From Halomonas maura (GTDB taxonomy: Bacteria > Pseudomonadota > Gammaproteobacteria > Pseudomonadales > Halomonadaceae), in contig NZ_JAUFPQ010000016.1 of NCBI RefSeq assembly GCF_030409305.1, positions 1-64,000 of the forward strand: DNA of 64,000 nucleotides, in the 5' to 3' direction. Positions within the stretch are counted from its first letter, which is position 1, and every line of letters starts with the position of its first letter. The notes below the pieces were generated by a model that worked only from the letters and a program-made list of their open reading frames with translations, ran no database searches and was not told the DNA's origin. The translations under genes were made by a program, and so were the position numbers. Below, in pieces: positions 53,062-62,295 of the stretch.

Positions 53062-54390
53062 ATGCAGCTGAATTGCAACTTTCTGCCCCAGGACGATGGT
53101 CGCTGCGGTTGGTACGAGACGCTGCCAACGCCGCCGGCGTCCATCCCTCTCAAGGGGGAGGTCAGAGCCGACTGGGTGGTGCTGGGCGCGGGCCTGGCCG
53201 GGCTCGCCGCGGCGCGGCGACTGGCCGAGCTTCAGCCGGATGCGGTGATTGCCCTGTTGGATGCACGGCGTGTCGGCTTCGGGGCCGCCGGACGGAACTC
53301 CGGGTTCATGATCGACCTGCCGCATGACCTGACCTCCCACGACTACACCGGTGACCGGACGGCCGATCGCCAGCAGATCCGACTCAATCGTGCGGCGATC
53401 GACTACATGCGTGGCATCGTGAAGCGCCAGGGCATCGACTGTGACTGGCGGGAGCAGGGCAAGCTGCATGGGGCGATCGAGGCCCGCGGGGAGCGAGCCC
53501 TCGAGACCTTCGCCAAGGGATTGTCCGGTCTGGACGAGCCCTACCGCTTGCTCGATGCCGGGGAGATGAAGGCGGTCACCGGCACCGACTGCTATCGGTC
53601 GGGCCTGCATGCACCGGGCACCGTGCTGGTCCAGCCGGCCGCGCTGGTGCGTGGCCTCGGTGCGACCCTGCCGGAGAACGTGCTTCTCTATGAGGACACG
53701 CCGGTGCGCAAGATCGAGGTCGGCAAGCCGCATACCCTGGTCACCGACCAGGGACGGGTCCACGCGCCCCGGCTGGTGCTGGCCAACAACGCCTATGCGG
53801 CGCAGTTCGGCGAGCTCGGCCTCAAGGGGCGCATCCTGCCCGTCTACACCTACGGTAGCCTGACGCGTCCCCTCGCTCCGCAACAGGTCGCCGAGCTGGG
53901 AGGTGAGCAGAGCTGGGGCCTGATCCCCGCCGATCCCATGGGCACGACGGTGCGCCGCATGGGCAGCGGGCGCATCTGCATCCGCAACTCCTTCACCTAC
54001 AACCCGCGTCTCACCGCGGGTGCCTCACGGTTGGCACGTGCGCGGGCCGCCCATCGGCGCTCGTTCGAGCGACGCTTCCCGATGCTGCCGGGCGTCGAGC
54101 TGGAATACACCTGGGGCGGTGCCTTGTGCGTGTCCCGCAACGGCGGCACGCCGTTCGGCGAGCTCGCCGCGGGGGTATTCAGCGCCGTCTGCCAGAACGG
54201 CCTGGGCCTGGCCCGGGGGACGATTTCCGGGAAGTTGATCGCCGAGTATGCGCTCGGCATGGAGAGCGAGCTGCTCGACATCATGCTGAACCTTCCCCAG
54301 CCGGTCGCCAACCCTCCCGAGCCGCTGCTCGGCATGGGGATACGCTCGACCCTTGCCTGGAAAGAGTGGCAGGCCGGCACCGAACTCTGA
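53062..54390 (+). CDS. FAD-dependent amine/amino-acid oxidoreductase (DAO family)
   Basis: A 442-residue flavoprotein with FAD motif VVLGAGLAGLAAARRLAEL near residue 35, preceded by a 30-residue segment with GWYETLPTPP as in PuuB/OoxB-type oxidases. It then has GAAGRNSGFMIDLPHD and a C-terminal GGALCVSRNGGTPFG and QNGLGLARGTISGKLIAEYA. It would oxidise a secondary or primary amine or a D-amino acid; cis-4-hydroxy-D-proline fits the neighbours, while a polyamine-type substrate fits the subfamily. The start at 53062 follows GGCGGAGG, 26 bases after the DHDPS-family gene. Confidence 0.8.
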   Translation: MQLNCNFLPQDDGRCGWYETLPTPPASIPLKGEVRADWVVLGAGLAGLAAARRLAELQPDAVIALLDARRVGFGAAGRNSGFMIDLPHDLTSHDYTGDRTADRQQIRLNRAAIDYMRGIVKRQGIDCDWREQGKLHGAIEARGERALETFAKGLSGLDEPYRLLDAGEMKAVTGTDCYRSGLHAPGTVLVQPAALVRGLGATLPENVLLYEDTPVRKIEVGKPHTLVTDQGRVHAPRLVLANNAYAAQFGELGLKGRILPVYTYGSLTRPLAPQQVAELGGEQSWGLIPADPMGTTVRRMGSGRICIRNSFTYNPRLTAGASRLARARAAHRRSFERRFPMLPGVELEYTWGGALCVSRNGGTPFGELAAGVFSAVCQNGLGLARGTISGKLIAEYALGMESELLDIMLNLPQPVANPPEPLLGMGIRSTLAWKEWQAGTEL

Positions 54391-54415
54391 CTTCTACCAC
54401 AGGAGGCGAACAACA

Positions 54416-55921
54416 ATGTCCGATACCCTCACCCAGGACGCCATCGTGCGTCAGATCGAGCAACTCGAGTATCGCAACCTGGCCTTCATCGATGGCCGCT
54501 TCGTCGCCGCGCGCTCGGGCGAGACCTTCGAGACCCTCAATCCCGCCACCGGCGAGGTCCTGACCCAGGTCGCCGCCTGCGGGGAAGAGGACGTCGATCT
54601 CGCCGTCCAGGCCGCCCGCCGGGCCTTCGAGGCCGGGGTCTGGTCGGGGCTCGCGCCCGCCGAGCGCAAGGCGATCATGCAGCGCTTCGCCGACCTGATC
54701 GAGGAGCATTGCTTGGAGCTGGCCGTGCTTGAGGCCCTGGAGGCGGGCAAGCCCATCGGCGAATGCTTCAATGTCGACATTCCCGATACCGCCAATACCA
54801 TTCGCTGGCATGCCGAGGCCGCCGACAAGCTCTACGACGCCGTGGCGCCCACCGAGAAGGGCGTGGTGGCTACCGTTAGCCGCGAGCCCATCGGCGTCGT
54901 CGGCGCGGTGCTGCCCTGGAACTTCCCCGCCATGATGGCCGGCTGGAAGCTCGGCCCGGCGCTGATCACCGGCAACAGCGTGGTGCTCAAGCCCGCCGAG
55001 CTGACCTCGCTCAGCACGACGCGCCTGGCCGAGCTGGCCCATCAGGCCGGCATCCCCGCCGGCGTGCTCAACGTGGTGACGGGACTCGGCCATGTGGCCG
55101 GCAAGACCATCGGCCTGCACCCCGACGTCGACCTGGCCGCCTTTACCGGGTCCACCGAGGTGGGGCGCAAGTTCCTCGAGTACTCGGCGGCCAGCAACCT
55201 CAAGCGGGTGGTGCTGGAGTGCGGCGGCAAGAACCCGCAGGTGGTGATGCCCGACGTCGGTGACCTCAAGGCCGTGGCGGGCGATGTGCTGGCCTCCGCC
55301 TTCTGGAACATGGGCGAGAACTGTTCCGCGGGCTCGCGGCTGATCGTGCATCGCTCGATCAAGGACGCGCTGCTCGACGAGATGCAGGTCCAGCTGGCTT
55401 CGGACTGGCAGATCGGTGATCCGCTGGATCCCGAGGTGCAACTCGGCGCGCTGATCGAACAGGCCCACATGGACAAGGTGCTCGCGCACATCGCGCAGGC
55501 CAAGAGCGAAGGCCTGAAGGCGGTGACTGGCGGGGAACGCGTGCTGCAGGAGAGCGGCGGCTATTTCGTGCCCCCGACCATCTTCGACGATGTCTCGCCC
55601 GAGGCGGGCGTGGCCCGCGAGGAAATCTTCGGTCCGGTGCTGGCGGTGATCCCCTTCGACACCGAAGAGGAGGCCATCGCCATCGCCAACGACACCTGCT
55701 ATGGACTGGCGGCCTCGCTGTGGAGCGATGACCTCAACACCGTCCATCGCATGGCGGCGGCCATCCGTGCCGGCACGGTCTCCGTCAACTGCTTCTCCGA
55801 GGGGGATATCACCACGCCCTTCGGCGGCTACAAGCAGTCGGGTTTCGGTGGGCGTGACAAGTCCGTGTATGCCCATGACCAGTACTGCGAACTCAAGACC
55901 ACCTGGATCCAGCTGGGCTGA
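54416..55921 (+). CDS. Aldehyde dehydrogenase (PuuC-like; possible 2-oxoglutarate semialdehyde dehydrogenase)
   Basis: A 501-residue NAD-dependent aldehyde dehydrogenase with PWNFPAMMAGWKLGPAL, FTGSTEVGRKF, catalytic Glu in ECGGKNPQ and catalytic Cys in NMGENCSAGSR. Overall it resembles PuuC and betaine-aldehyde-type enzymes. After an amine oxidase and a DHDPS-type deaminase, oxidation of a semialdehyde such as 2-oxoglutarate semialdehyde is likely; oxidation of an aminoaldehyde is the other option. The ribosome site is AGGAGG, 26 bases after the flavoprotein gene. Confidence 0.83.
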   Translation: MSDTLTQDAIVRQIEQLEYRNLAFIDGRFVAARSGETFETLNPATGEVLTQVAACGEEDVDLAVQAARRAFEAGVWSGLAPAERKAIMQRFADLIEEHCLELAVLEALEAGKPIGECFNVDIPDTANTIRWHAEAADKLYDAVAPTEKGVVATVSREPIGVVGAVLPWNFPAMMAGWKLGPALITGNSVVLKPAELTSLSTTRLAELAHQAGIPAGVLNVVTGLGHVAGKTIGLHPDVDLAAFTGSTEVGRKFLEYSAASNLKRVVLECGGKNPQVVMPDVGDLKAVAGDVLASAFWNMGENCSAGSRLIVHRSIKDALLDEMQVQLASDWQIGDPLDPEVQLGALIEQAHMDKVLAHIAQAKSEGLKAVTGGERVLQESGGYFVPPTIFDDVSPEAGVAREEIFGPVLAVIPFDTEEEAIAIANDTCYGLAASLWSDDLNTVHRMAAAIRAGTVSVNCFSEGDITTPFGGYKQSGFGGRDKSVYAHDQYCELKTTWIQLG

Positions 55922-56009
55922 TCCAGCCACCCGTCAGTGACATGACGAGCGCCTGACTCGCCACCCCCTGCCCCCGGGCAGGGGGCGGCTCTCCCGTAGG
56001 AAGTGCCCC

Positions 56010-57116
56010 ATGACCTTTACCAGCTCCGAATTCCTCAACCCCGTCAACACCCAGACCTGGGCGAATGGACGCCACCTGGTGCGCTGTCTCAAGATCATCC
56101 AGGAGACGCGGGACGTCAGGACCTACTGTTTCAGCATGCAGCAGCCGGTGCTGTTCTTCTTCAAGCCGGGGCAGTTCGTGACCCTGGAGCTGGAGATCGA
56201 CGGTGAGCAGGTCATGCGCTCCTACACCATCTCCAGCGCCCCCTCGATTCCCTACAGCTTCTCCATCACGGTCAAGCGGGTCTCGGGTGGCCTGGTCTCG
56301 AACTGGCTGCATGACAACCTCCAGGAGGGGGACCTGATCGCCGTGCATGGCCCGGTGGGCCAGTTCAACTGCATCGACTACCCGGCAGAGAAGGTGCTGC
56401 TGCTCTCCGGCGGCGTGGGGATCACGCCGGTGATGTCCATGGCGAGGTGGTTCTTCAATACCAACTCCGAAGTGGACATGGTGTTCGCCCATAGCGCCCG
56501 TACGCCGAGCGACATCATCTACCGTGCCGAGCTGGACTACATGTCCACGCGTATCGAGAACTTCAAGCTGCATCTCATCTGCGAGCAGAGCGAGACCGGC
56601 CAGATCTGGGGCGGGTATCGTGGCTTCCTGACCCGCGAGATGCTGCAGCTCATCGCCCCCGACTTCCTCGATCGCGAGGTCTTCTGCTGTGGGCCGACCC
56701 CCTACATGCGTGCCGTCCGCCAGCTCCTCCAGGAGGCCGGCTACGATTTCTCCCGCTATCACGAGGAATCCTTCGGCGCGACACCGGACGAGGACATCGC
56801 CATGGCCGAGGAACACGCGGCCGAGGCCCTGGAGCGTGACGACCTGCCCCAGGACGGGTACTGGGTGACCTTCCAGGACTCCGGCAAGTCGGTCCAGGTG
56901 GTCGATGGCACGACCCTCCACGAGGCCGCAGCCAGTGCCGACCTGAACATTCCCAAGGCCTGCGGCATGGGCATCTGCGGTACCTGCCGGGTACGGGTGC
57001 TGGGCGGCGAGACGGAGATGCAGCAGAACGGCGGGATCAGCGAGGAGGAAATCGCCGAGGGCTACGTGCTGAGCTGCTGCACGAGCGTGAAGGGGAACGT
57101 CGCGGTGGAGTACTGA
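56010..57116 (+). CDS. Flavin/[2Fe-2S] oxygenase reductase (GbcB-like)
   Basis: A 368-residue reductase with domain order FAD (RSYTISSAPS), NAD (GGVGITPVMSM, CCGPTPYM) and a C-terminal plant-type [2Fe-2S] ferredoxin (CGMGICGTC, then SCCTS). This C-terminal ferredoxin arrangement is typical of GbcB and related quaternary-amine demethylase reductases and opposite to that of BenC at 19127. It most likely reduces the Rieske oxygenase encoded 9 kb upstream, because no nearer oxygenase lacks a partner. The start follows AGGAAG. Confidence 0.88.
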   Translation: MTFTSSEFLNPVNTQTWANGRHLVRCLKIIQETRDVRTYCFSMQQPVLFFFKPGQFVTLELEIDGEQVMRSYTISSAPSIPYSFSITVKRVSGGLVSNWLHDNLQEGDLIAVHGPVGQFNCIDYPAEKVLLLSGGVGITPVMSMARWFFNTNSEVDMVFAHSARTPSDIIYRAELDYMSTRIENFKLHLICEQSETGQIWGGYRGFLTREMLQLIAPDFLDREVFCCGPTPYMRAVRQLLQEAGYDFSRYHEESFGATPDEDIAMAEEHAAEALERDDLPQDGYWVTFQDSGKSVQVVDGTTLHEAAASADLNIPKACGMGICGTCRVRVLGGETEMQQNGGISEEEIAEGYVLSCCTSVKGNVAVEY

Positions 57117-57300
57117 GTGGCTAACGCGCTCATGCCATGTCCGGCCCCTGATCGTTCATGGCCCCCAGCGGGGCACCAGTCACAACCGGATGACCCTGAC
57201 CACCGCCGATGCCTCGGTATGTCCGAGGCCAGGGGGCGGGGCATCACCAGCAGCACGATGCCTCGATTGCCCAATGTGCCAACAACAAAGAGATGCTTCC

Positions 57301-58962
57301 ATGAGCAATAGTCATTATCAGGAGGAGGCCGCGACGGCGGGTAAGGGAATTCCCTCTCCCGAAGGGCCGGCCAATATCATCGATACCGATTACGTGATCG
57401 GCCAGGACAACATCGCCTTCAAGCGTTTCGGGTTCGATCTCGACGTGCACGGCAAGGTCTTCAGTATCTCGGCCCTGACGATCCTGTTCTTCGTGATCAT
57501 CACCCTGGCACTTCAGGAGCAGGTCGAGCCGATCTTCGATGCGGCCTTCGGCTTTCTCACCGGCAGCCTGGACTGGTTCTTTCTGCTGTCCACCAACATC
57601 ATTCTGTTGATAGCCGTTGTGCTGATCTTCACCCCGCTCGGCAGGGTCCGGCTCGGCGGGGCCCATGCCAAGCCGGAATTCAGCTATACCGGCTGGTTCG
57701 CCATGCTGTTTGCCGCCGGCATGGGCATCGGGCTGGTGTTCTTCGGCGTCAATGAGCCGCTGACCCACTTCGGTTCCTCCCTGGCCGGCACCACCGTCGA
57801 GAACGGGGGGCGCACTGACTGGGCGCCGCTGGGGGCCGCCGCCGGTGATCCGGAGGCCGCCATCTCGCTGGGCATGGCCGCCACCCTGTACCACTGGAAC
57901 CTGCACCCCTGGGCCGTCTACGCGATGGTGGCGCTGGCGCTGGCGCTGTTCTCCTTCAACAAGGGGCTACCGCTGACCATGCGCTCGATCTTCTACCCGC
58001 TGCTGGGAGAGCGCGTCTGGGGCTGGCCGGGCCATCTCATCGACATCCTGGCGGTCTTCTCCACCCTCTTTGGGCTGGCCACCTCGCTGGGCTATGGTGC
58101 CTCCCAGGCGACGGCGGGGCTCAACTACCTGTTCGGCATTCCCGACGGCAACGTCACCATGGTGCTGCTGATCCTGGGCATCACGCTGGTGGCACTGTTG
58201 TCGGTGATGGCCGGGGTCGACAAGGGCGTCCAGCGGCTGTCCAAGATCAACATGGTCATGGCCTTCGTGCTGCTGCTGTTCATGATCGTGGTCGGACCGA
58301 CCCTGATGATCCTGAGCGACTTCTTCGCCAACCTCGGCGGCTACCTGAGCCACCTGCCGGCCCTGTCCATGCCGTTCGGCCGGGAGGATGACAACTATCG
58401 TCAGGGCTGGAGCGCCCTGTACTGGGCCTGGTGGATCTCCTGGTCACCGTTCGTCGGTATGTTCATCGCCCGTGTCAGCCGCGGCCGCACCGTGCGCGAG
58501 TTCCTGATCTCGGTCATGATCGTGCCCACGCTCGTCTCGACGCTGTGGTTCACGGCCTTCGGCACCACCGCCATCGACCAGGTCGTCACCGATAACTTCG
58601 AGGGGGTCAAGGACGCGGTCGTCGAACTGCAGCTGTTCGTGATGCTGAGCCAGCTGCCCTGGACGGCCATCATGTCCTTCGTCGGCATCGTGCTGGTGAT
58701 GGTGTTCTTCATCACCTCCTCGGATTCCGGCTCGCTGGTGATCGACTCGCTCACCGCGGGCGGCAAGGTGGACGCCCCCAAGGCACAGCGCATCTTCTGG
58801 GCCTTGATCGAGGGGGCTATCGCCATCGCCCTGCTGCTCGGCGGCGGGCTGGGGGCCCTGCAGACCGCCGTGATCACCACCGGCCTGCCCTTTACCCTGA
58901 TCCTGCTGGTGGCCTGTTTCGCGGTGATCAAGGGGTTGCGCAGCGAGCCCAGAAGCGCCTAG
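57301..58962 (+). CDS. BCCT-family betaine/carnitine/choline transporter
   Basis: A 553-residue secondary transporter with 12 hydrophobic segments. BCCT signatures are clear: LFAAGMGIGLVFFGVNEPLT in segment 3, YALVA-like stretches, and WWISWSPFVGMFIARVSRGR in the segment 8 region lined with Trp for cation binding, then TSSDSGSLVIDSLTAG. The start at 57301 has AAGAGA; an in-frame ATG at 57190 is rejected. It is a second uptake route for quaternary amines next to proVWX. Confidence 0.9.
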   Translation: MSNSHYQEEAATAGKGIPSPEGPANIIDTDYVIGQDNIAFKRFGFDLDVHGKVFSISALTILFFVIITLALQEQVEPIFDAAFGFLTGSLDWFFLLSTNIILLIAVVLIFTPLGRVRLGGAHAKPEFSYTGWFAMLFAAGMGIGLVFFGVNEPLTHFGSSLAGTTVENGGRTDWAPLGAAAGDPEAAISLGMAATLYHWNLHPWAVYAMVALALALFSFNKGLPLTMRSIFYPLLGERVWGWPGHLIDILAVFSTLFGLATSLGYGASQATAGLNYLFGIPDGNVTMVLLILGITLVALLSVMAGVDKGVQRLSKINMVMAFVLLLFMIVVGPTLMILSDFFANLGGYLSHLPALSMPFGREDDNYRQGWSALYWAWWISWSPFVGMFIARVSRGRTVREFLISVMIVPTLVSTLWFTAFGTTAIDQVVTDNFEGVKDAVVELQLFVMLSQLPWTAIMSFVGIVLVMVFFITSSDSGSLVIDSLTAGGKVDAPKAQRIFWALIEGAIAIALLLGGGLGALQTAVITTGLPFTLILLVACFAVIKGLRSEPRSA

Positions 58963-59016
58963 ACGAGCGCTACGTATCGGCGTGAGTCCGGTCATTCAAG
59001 GCCGGGGGCGCGCCAG

Positions 59017-59051
59017 AAGGCACCGACATCCCGGGGATGTCGGTGCCTTTT
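59017..59051. terminator. Bidirectional rho-independent terminator
   Basis: AAGGCACCGACATCCC and GGGATGTCGGTGCCTT form a perfect stem of at least 14 base pairs with a TTTT run on the plus side and the complementary A-run on the other. It separates the BCCT gene (plus) from the imine reductase gene (minus). Confidence 0.92.
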
Positions 59052-59074
59052 CGATTGGGGCCGTCGCGTGTCGC

Positions 59075-60067
59075 CTACAGGAAGCGGCGAATCGCCTCGA
59101 GCACCGAGGCATCGAGCGTGATGCTGTCCCGCTCCGACCAGTTCAGGCCTGCGGGGCGCCGTCCGGGCACATGCGTGCCATGCTCGGCGGCCCTGTCGAG
59201 CTGACGTGTCAGGCGCACGCAAAAGTCGTCGTCCACTGCCGTGGGATGGATGGCGATGATCGTCATCCCGGCGTCGACCGGGCGTTTCCCGTCCCGGTGA
59301 TCCGCCATGTCGAGCGACCAGGAGGCGCCTGACAGGCCGGCGGCGAGACACTCGACCATCAGCGCCACGTTGGCGCCCTTCGTGCCCCCGAAGGTCAGCA
59401 GGATGCCGTGCAGGGCCGCCTTGGCATCGGTGGTGGGATGCCCCTCGCCGTCGAGGGCCCAGCCCTCGGGAATGCTGCGCCCCTCGGCGGCGGCGTCTGC
59501 CAGGGTGACGAGAGCCGTGGCGCTGGAGGCCTGGTCGATGACGAGCGGGGCGTCCGGATCGGACAGGGGGGCGGCAAACGCCATCGGGTTGGTGCCGAAG
59601 ACGGTGTTGCCGCCCGGCGAACCGGCAACCACGGCGGGGCTGTTGGATACGGCCAGGGCGACCAGCTCCTCCAGGGCGAGCCGCCGCACGTAGTAACCCA
59701 GTTCGCCGGTGGTGAAGCCGTTGCGCTGGGTGAAGAGCGTGACGCCCAGTTCCCGGGTCCTGGCGACCAGCGTGGGCAGGGCCAGGTCGAAGCCGAGCTG
59801 TGCGGTGCCGCCATCCGCGTCCGAATCGAGGATCGCGGGCAGGGGAGCGGTCAGTGACGGCTCGGCCTCGCCGTTGAGGCGCCCGCCGCGAAAGCCGTCG
59901 AGGTAGTGCAGCAGGTGCGGAAAGCCCACGGCAGGACGGCCGTACAGCGTGGCTGATACCGTCGCCCTGGCCAGGGAGCGCGCGGTGGCAGGGTTGGCAC
60001 CCGCGGCGAGGCAGGCCTCCTTGGCCAGTTGCTCGGCCTCACGGGCGGTCAAGGTCTGCAGATTCAA
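59075..60067 (-). CDS. Ldh2/MDH2-family imine or keto-acid reductase (possible pyrroline-2-carboxylate reductase)
   Basis: A 330-residue member of the Ldh2/MDH2 family, whose members include delta1-pyrroline-2-carboxylate/piperideine-2-carboxylate reductase, ureidoglycolate dehydrogenase and some malate dehydrogenases. Landmarks: GRPAVGFPHLLHYL, NSPAVVAGSPGGNTVFGTNP and the FGGTKGANVALMVECLAAGL NAD-binding stretch. The start is TTG at 60067 with AAGGAGAG upstream; the reading frame continues upstream without another supported start. It is in an operon with the demethylase gene, 33 bases downstream of it. A role in proline-type imine reduction fits the cluster. Confidence 0.8.
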   Translation of the reverse strand: MNLQTLTAREAEQLAKEACLAAGANPATARSLARATVSATLYGRPAVGFPHLLHYLDGFRGGRLNGEAEPSLTAPLPAILDSDADGGTAQLGFDLALPTLVARTRELGVTLFTQRNGFTTGELGYYVRRLALEELVALAVSNSPAVVAGSPGGNTVFGTNPMAFAAPLSDPDAPLVIDQASSATALVTLADAAAEGRSIPEGWALDGEGHPTTDAKAALHGILLTFGGTKGANVALMVECLAAGLSGASWSLDMADHRDGKRPVDAGMTIIAIHPTAVDDDFCVRLTRQLDRAAEHGTHVPGRRPAGLNWSERDSITLDASVLEAIRRFL

Positions 60068-60099
60068 GAACCTCTCCTTCAGATAGCCGCTGCCGGGGA

Positions 60100-62151
60100 T
60101 CACAGGTCCTTGACCAGCCGCAAGGCATCGTAGATGGCCGCATGGGTGTTGCGGGACTCGACGGCATCGCCGATGCGGAACAGCTGGAAGCCACCGTCCG
60201 CGTGGCGAAGGGTCGATTGCGGTCGGCCGGCGATCAGGTCCTCGTAGTTCACCTCGCCGCCGTTGCGGGAATGCGGCTTCAAGTCGAAATAGAGGTCGGC
60301 CATCGGCGTGATGCCATAGTTGACCACCACCTGGTCGATACGCCGTTGATGATCGAGGTCCGACTGATCTTGTGAGACATAGTCGCTGGTGATCGTGGCG
60401 AGCAGTTCGTCGCCGTCCCGCTGCACGGACTTCAGCCGGTAGGTGGGCGTGAAGGTGACAGTGGGCCGCTGCAGGGCGCGCATGTAGGGCACCAGGTTCA
60501 TGGCCATGATCTCCGCCGAGAAGGTGCGGTCCGGCGTCATGATCTCGAGCTCGGCCCCGGTGGCGGCGATGATCTCCGCGGCCTGCATGGCGGCATGATC
60601 GCCGGCCTCGTCGAACAGCAGCACCCGCTGTCCCGGCGCGACGTGTCCGGACAGGATATCCCAGGTGGTGACCACCAGCTCGTGGCCCACCGCGGGCTGG
60701 TCTTCCGCGGGGAAGCCGCCGGTCGCCACGATGACCACGTCCGGCCGCTCCTGTACCACGTCCTCGAGCTCGGCCCAGACGTTGTAGCGGATCTCGACGC
60801 CGAGCGCCTCGCAGCGCGCCAGGCGCCAATCGATGATGCCCATCATCTCGCGACGCCGCTCGCTCTGCGCCGTGAGGCGTACCTGGCCGCCGGCATCGCT
60901 GGCGGCTTCCAGCACCACCACCGGATGGCCTCGCTCGCCGGCGACCCGGGCGGCCTCCAGGCCCGCGGGACCGGCGCCGATGATCACCATCCGGCGCTTC
61001 TGTGTGGCCTCGGGGAGGGTGTGAGGCATGGTGGTCTCCCGCCCGGTGGCGGCGTTGTGGATGCAGTAGGCGGCGCCGCCCTGGTAGATGCGATCGAGGC
61101 AGTAGTTGGCGCCGACGCAGGGACGGATCTCCTCCTCGCGACCCGCGATGATCTTGCGCACTATGTGCGGGTCGGCCATGTGGGCGCGGGTCATGCCGAC
61201 CATGTCGACCTTGCCCGAGGCGATGGCATGACGGGCGGTGGCGACGTCCTGGATCTTGGCCCCATGGAAGGTGGGGAAGTCCACCTCGCGACGGATCTCG
61301 CCGGCAAAGTCCAGGTGCGGGGCGCTGCGCATGCCCTGGATGGGGATGACGTCGGTGAGACCGGGGTCGGTATCGATATGGCCGCGAACCACGTTGAGGA
61401 AGTCGACCAGGCCGCTGTCCTTGAGGCGCCGCGAGATCTCCAGGCCGTCGCTGGCCGTGAGCCCGCCCGCCAGCATCTCGTCACCGGTGTAGCGCACGCC
61501 GACGATGAACGCCTCGCCGACCCGCTGGCGGATGGCGCGCAGCACCTCGAAGGTGAAGCGCAGCCGGTTGTCGAGATCGCCACCATAGGGTGCCTCGAGG
61601 GTATTGGTCAGCGGCGACCAGAACTGATCCATCAGATGCCCATAGGCCTGCAGCTCGATGCCATCGAGAGCGGCCGCGTGCATGCGTTCGGCGGCGTCGG
61701 CGTAGTCGCGGATCAATCGCTCGATATCCCAGTCCTCGACCTGCTTGGGAAAGGCCCGATGGGAGGCTTCACGATGGTGGGATGGCGATACCGTCGGCAG
61801 CCAGTCGCCCTTGTCCCAGCGGGTGCGGCGGCCCAGGTGGGTCAACTGGATCATCACGGCGGTGCCGTGCTCGTGGCAGGCCTCGGTCAGCTCGCGCATC
61901 CAGGGCACCACCTCGTCCTTGTAGGCCAGGATGTTGTTGAACACGGGGGGGCTGTCCCTGGCCACCGCCGCCGACCCGGCCGTCATCGTCAGGCCGATGC
62001 CGGCCCTGGCGCGCTCGACGTGATAGGCCCGGTAGAGCGCCTTGGGCATCCCGTCCTCCGGGTAGGCAGGCTCGTGGGCCGTCATCATGAGCCTGTTTTT
62101 CAAGGAAAGATGCTTGAGCTGAAAGGGCGTCAGCAGCGGGTCGGTCGCCAT
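60100..62151 (-). CDS. N-methyl amine demethylase, TMADH/2,4-dienoyl-CoA reductase family (DgcA/StcD-like)
   Basis: A 683-residue flavoprotein with an N-terminal FMN TIM barrel of the old-yellow-enzyme type (LTPFQLKHLSLKNRLMM, MIQLTHLGRR, GIELQAYGHLMDQFWSPLTN), a cysteine cluster near 345-363 and a C-terminal FAD/NAD-type domain (VIIGAGPAGLEAARVAGERG). It resembles dimethylglycine (DgcA) and N-methylproline (StcD) demethylases. The cluster motif has Cys at 345, 351 and 363 but Ala at 348 where trimethylamine dehydrogenase has Cys. It is transcribed away from a palindrome array at 62195-62237 and starts its own operon with the Ldh2-type gene. It would remove the second N-methyl group after the Rieske step. 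Confidence 0.85.
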   Translation of the reverse strand: MATDPLLTPFQLKHLSLKNRLMMTAHEPAYPEDGMPKALYRAYHVERARAGIGLTMTAGSAAVARDSPPVFNNILAYKDEVVPWMRELTEACHEHGTAVMIQLTHLGRRTRWDKGDWLPTVSPSHHREASHRAFPKQVEDWDIERLIRDYADAAERMHAAALDGIELQAYGHLMDQFWSPLTNTLEAPYGGDLDNRLRFTFEVLRAIRQRVGEAFIVGVRYTGDEMLAGGLTASDGLEISRRLKDSGLVDFLNVVRGHIDTDPGLTDVIPIQGMRSAPHLDFAGEIRREVDFPTFHGAKIQDVATARHAIASGKVDMVGMTRAHMADPHIVRKIIAGREEEIRPCVGANYCLDRIYQGGAAYCIHNAATGRETTMPHTLPEATQKRRMVIIGAGPAGLEAARVAGERGHPVVVLEAASDAGGQVRLTAQSERRREMMGIIDWRLARCEALGVEIRYNVWAELEDVVQERPDVVIVATGGFPAEDQPAVGHELVVTTWDILSGHVAPGQRVLLFDEAGDHAAMQAAEIIAATGAELEIMTPDRTFSAEIMAMNLVPYMRALQRPTVTFTPTYRLKSVQRDGDELLATITSDYVSQDQSDLDHQRRIDQVVVNYGITPMADLYFDLKPHSRNGGEVNYEDLIAGRPQSTLRHADGGFQLFRIGDAVESRNTHAAIYDALRLVKDL

Positions 62152-62194
62152 GGTCGGGCCTCTCTCTTGTTGTGCGCTTGACAGCGTTCAGGGT

Positions 62195-62237
62195 GAATGT
62201 ACACACTCGTTTACTATATGTACATAGGTGTACATTC
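62195..62237. promoter_or_regulatory. Palindrome array, probable TetR operator
   Basis: GAATGTACAC (62195-62204) and GTGTACATTC (62228-62237) are perfect inverted arms. A third palindrome, ATGTACAT (62218-62225), lies between them. The same ATGTACAT core occurs at 63866-63873 before the TetR gene. The array lies between the divergent demethylase and ProC-like genes, so one regulator could control both. Confidence 0.75.
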
Positions 62238-62295
62238 CTGTCGATAGGCTGATGCCAGACCGGCTTCGCTGCCGGGTGGAGAGGAGGGGCAAACG

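Noticed and set aside
60595..62181. A 528-codon plus-strand frame opposite the demethylase gene
   Set aside because: Antisense shadow. The minus-strand protein has full flavoprotein motifs and a ribosome site.
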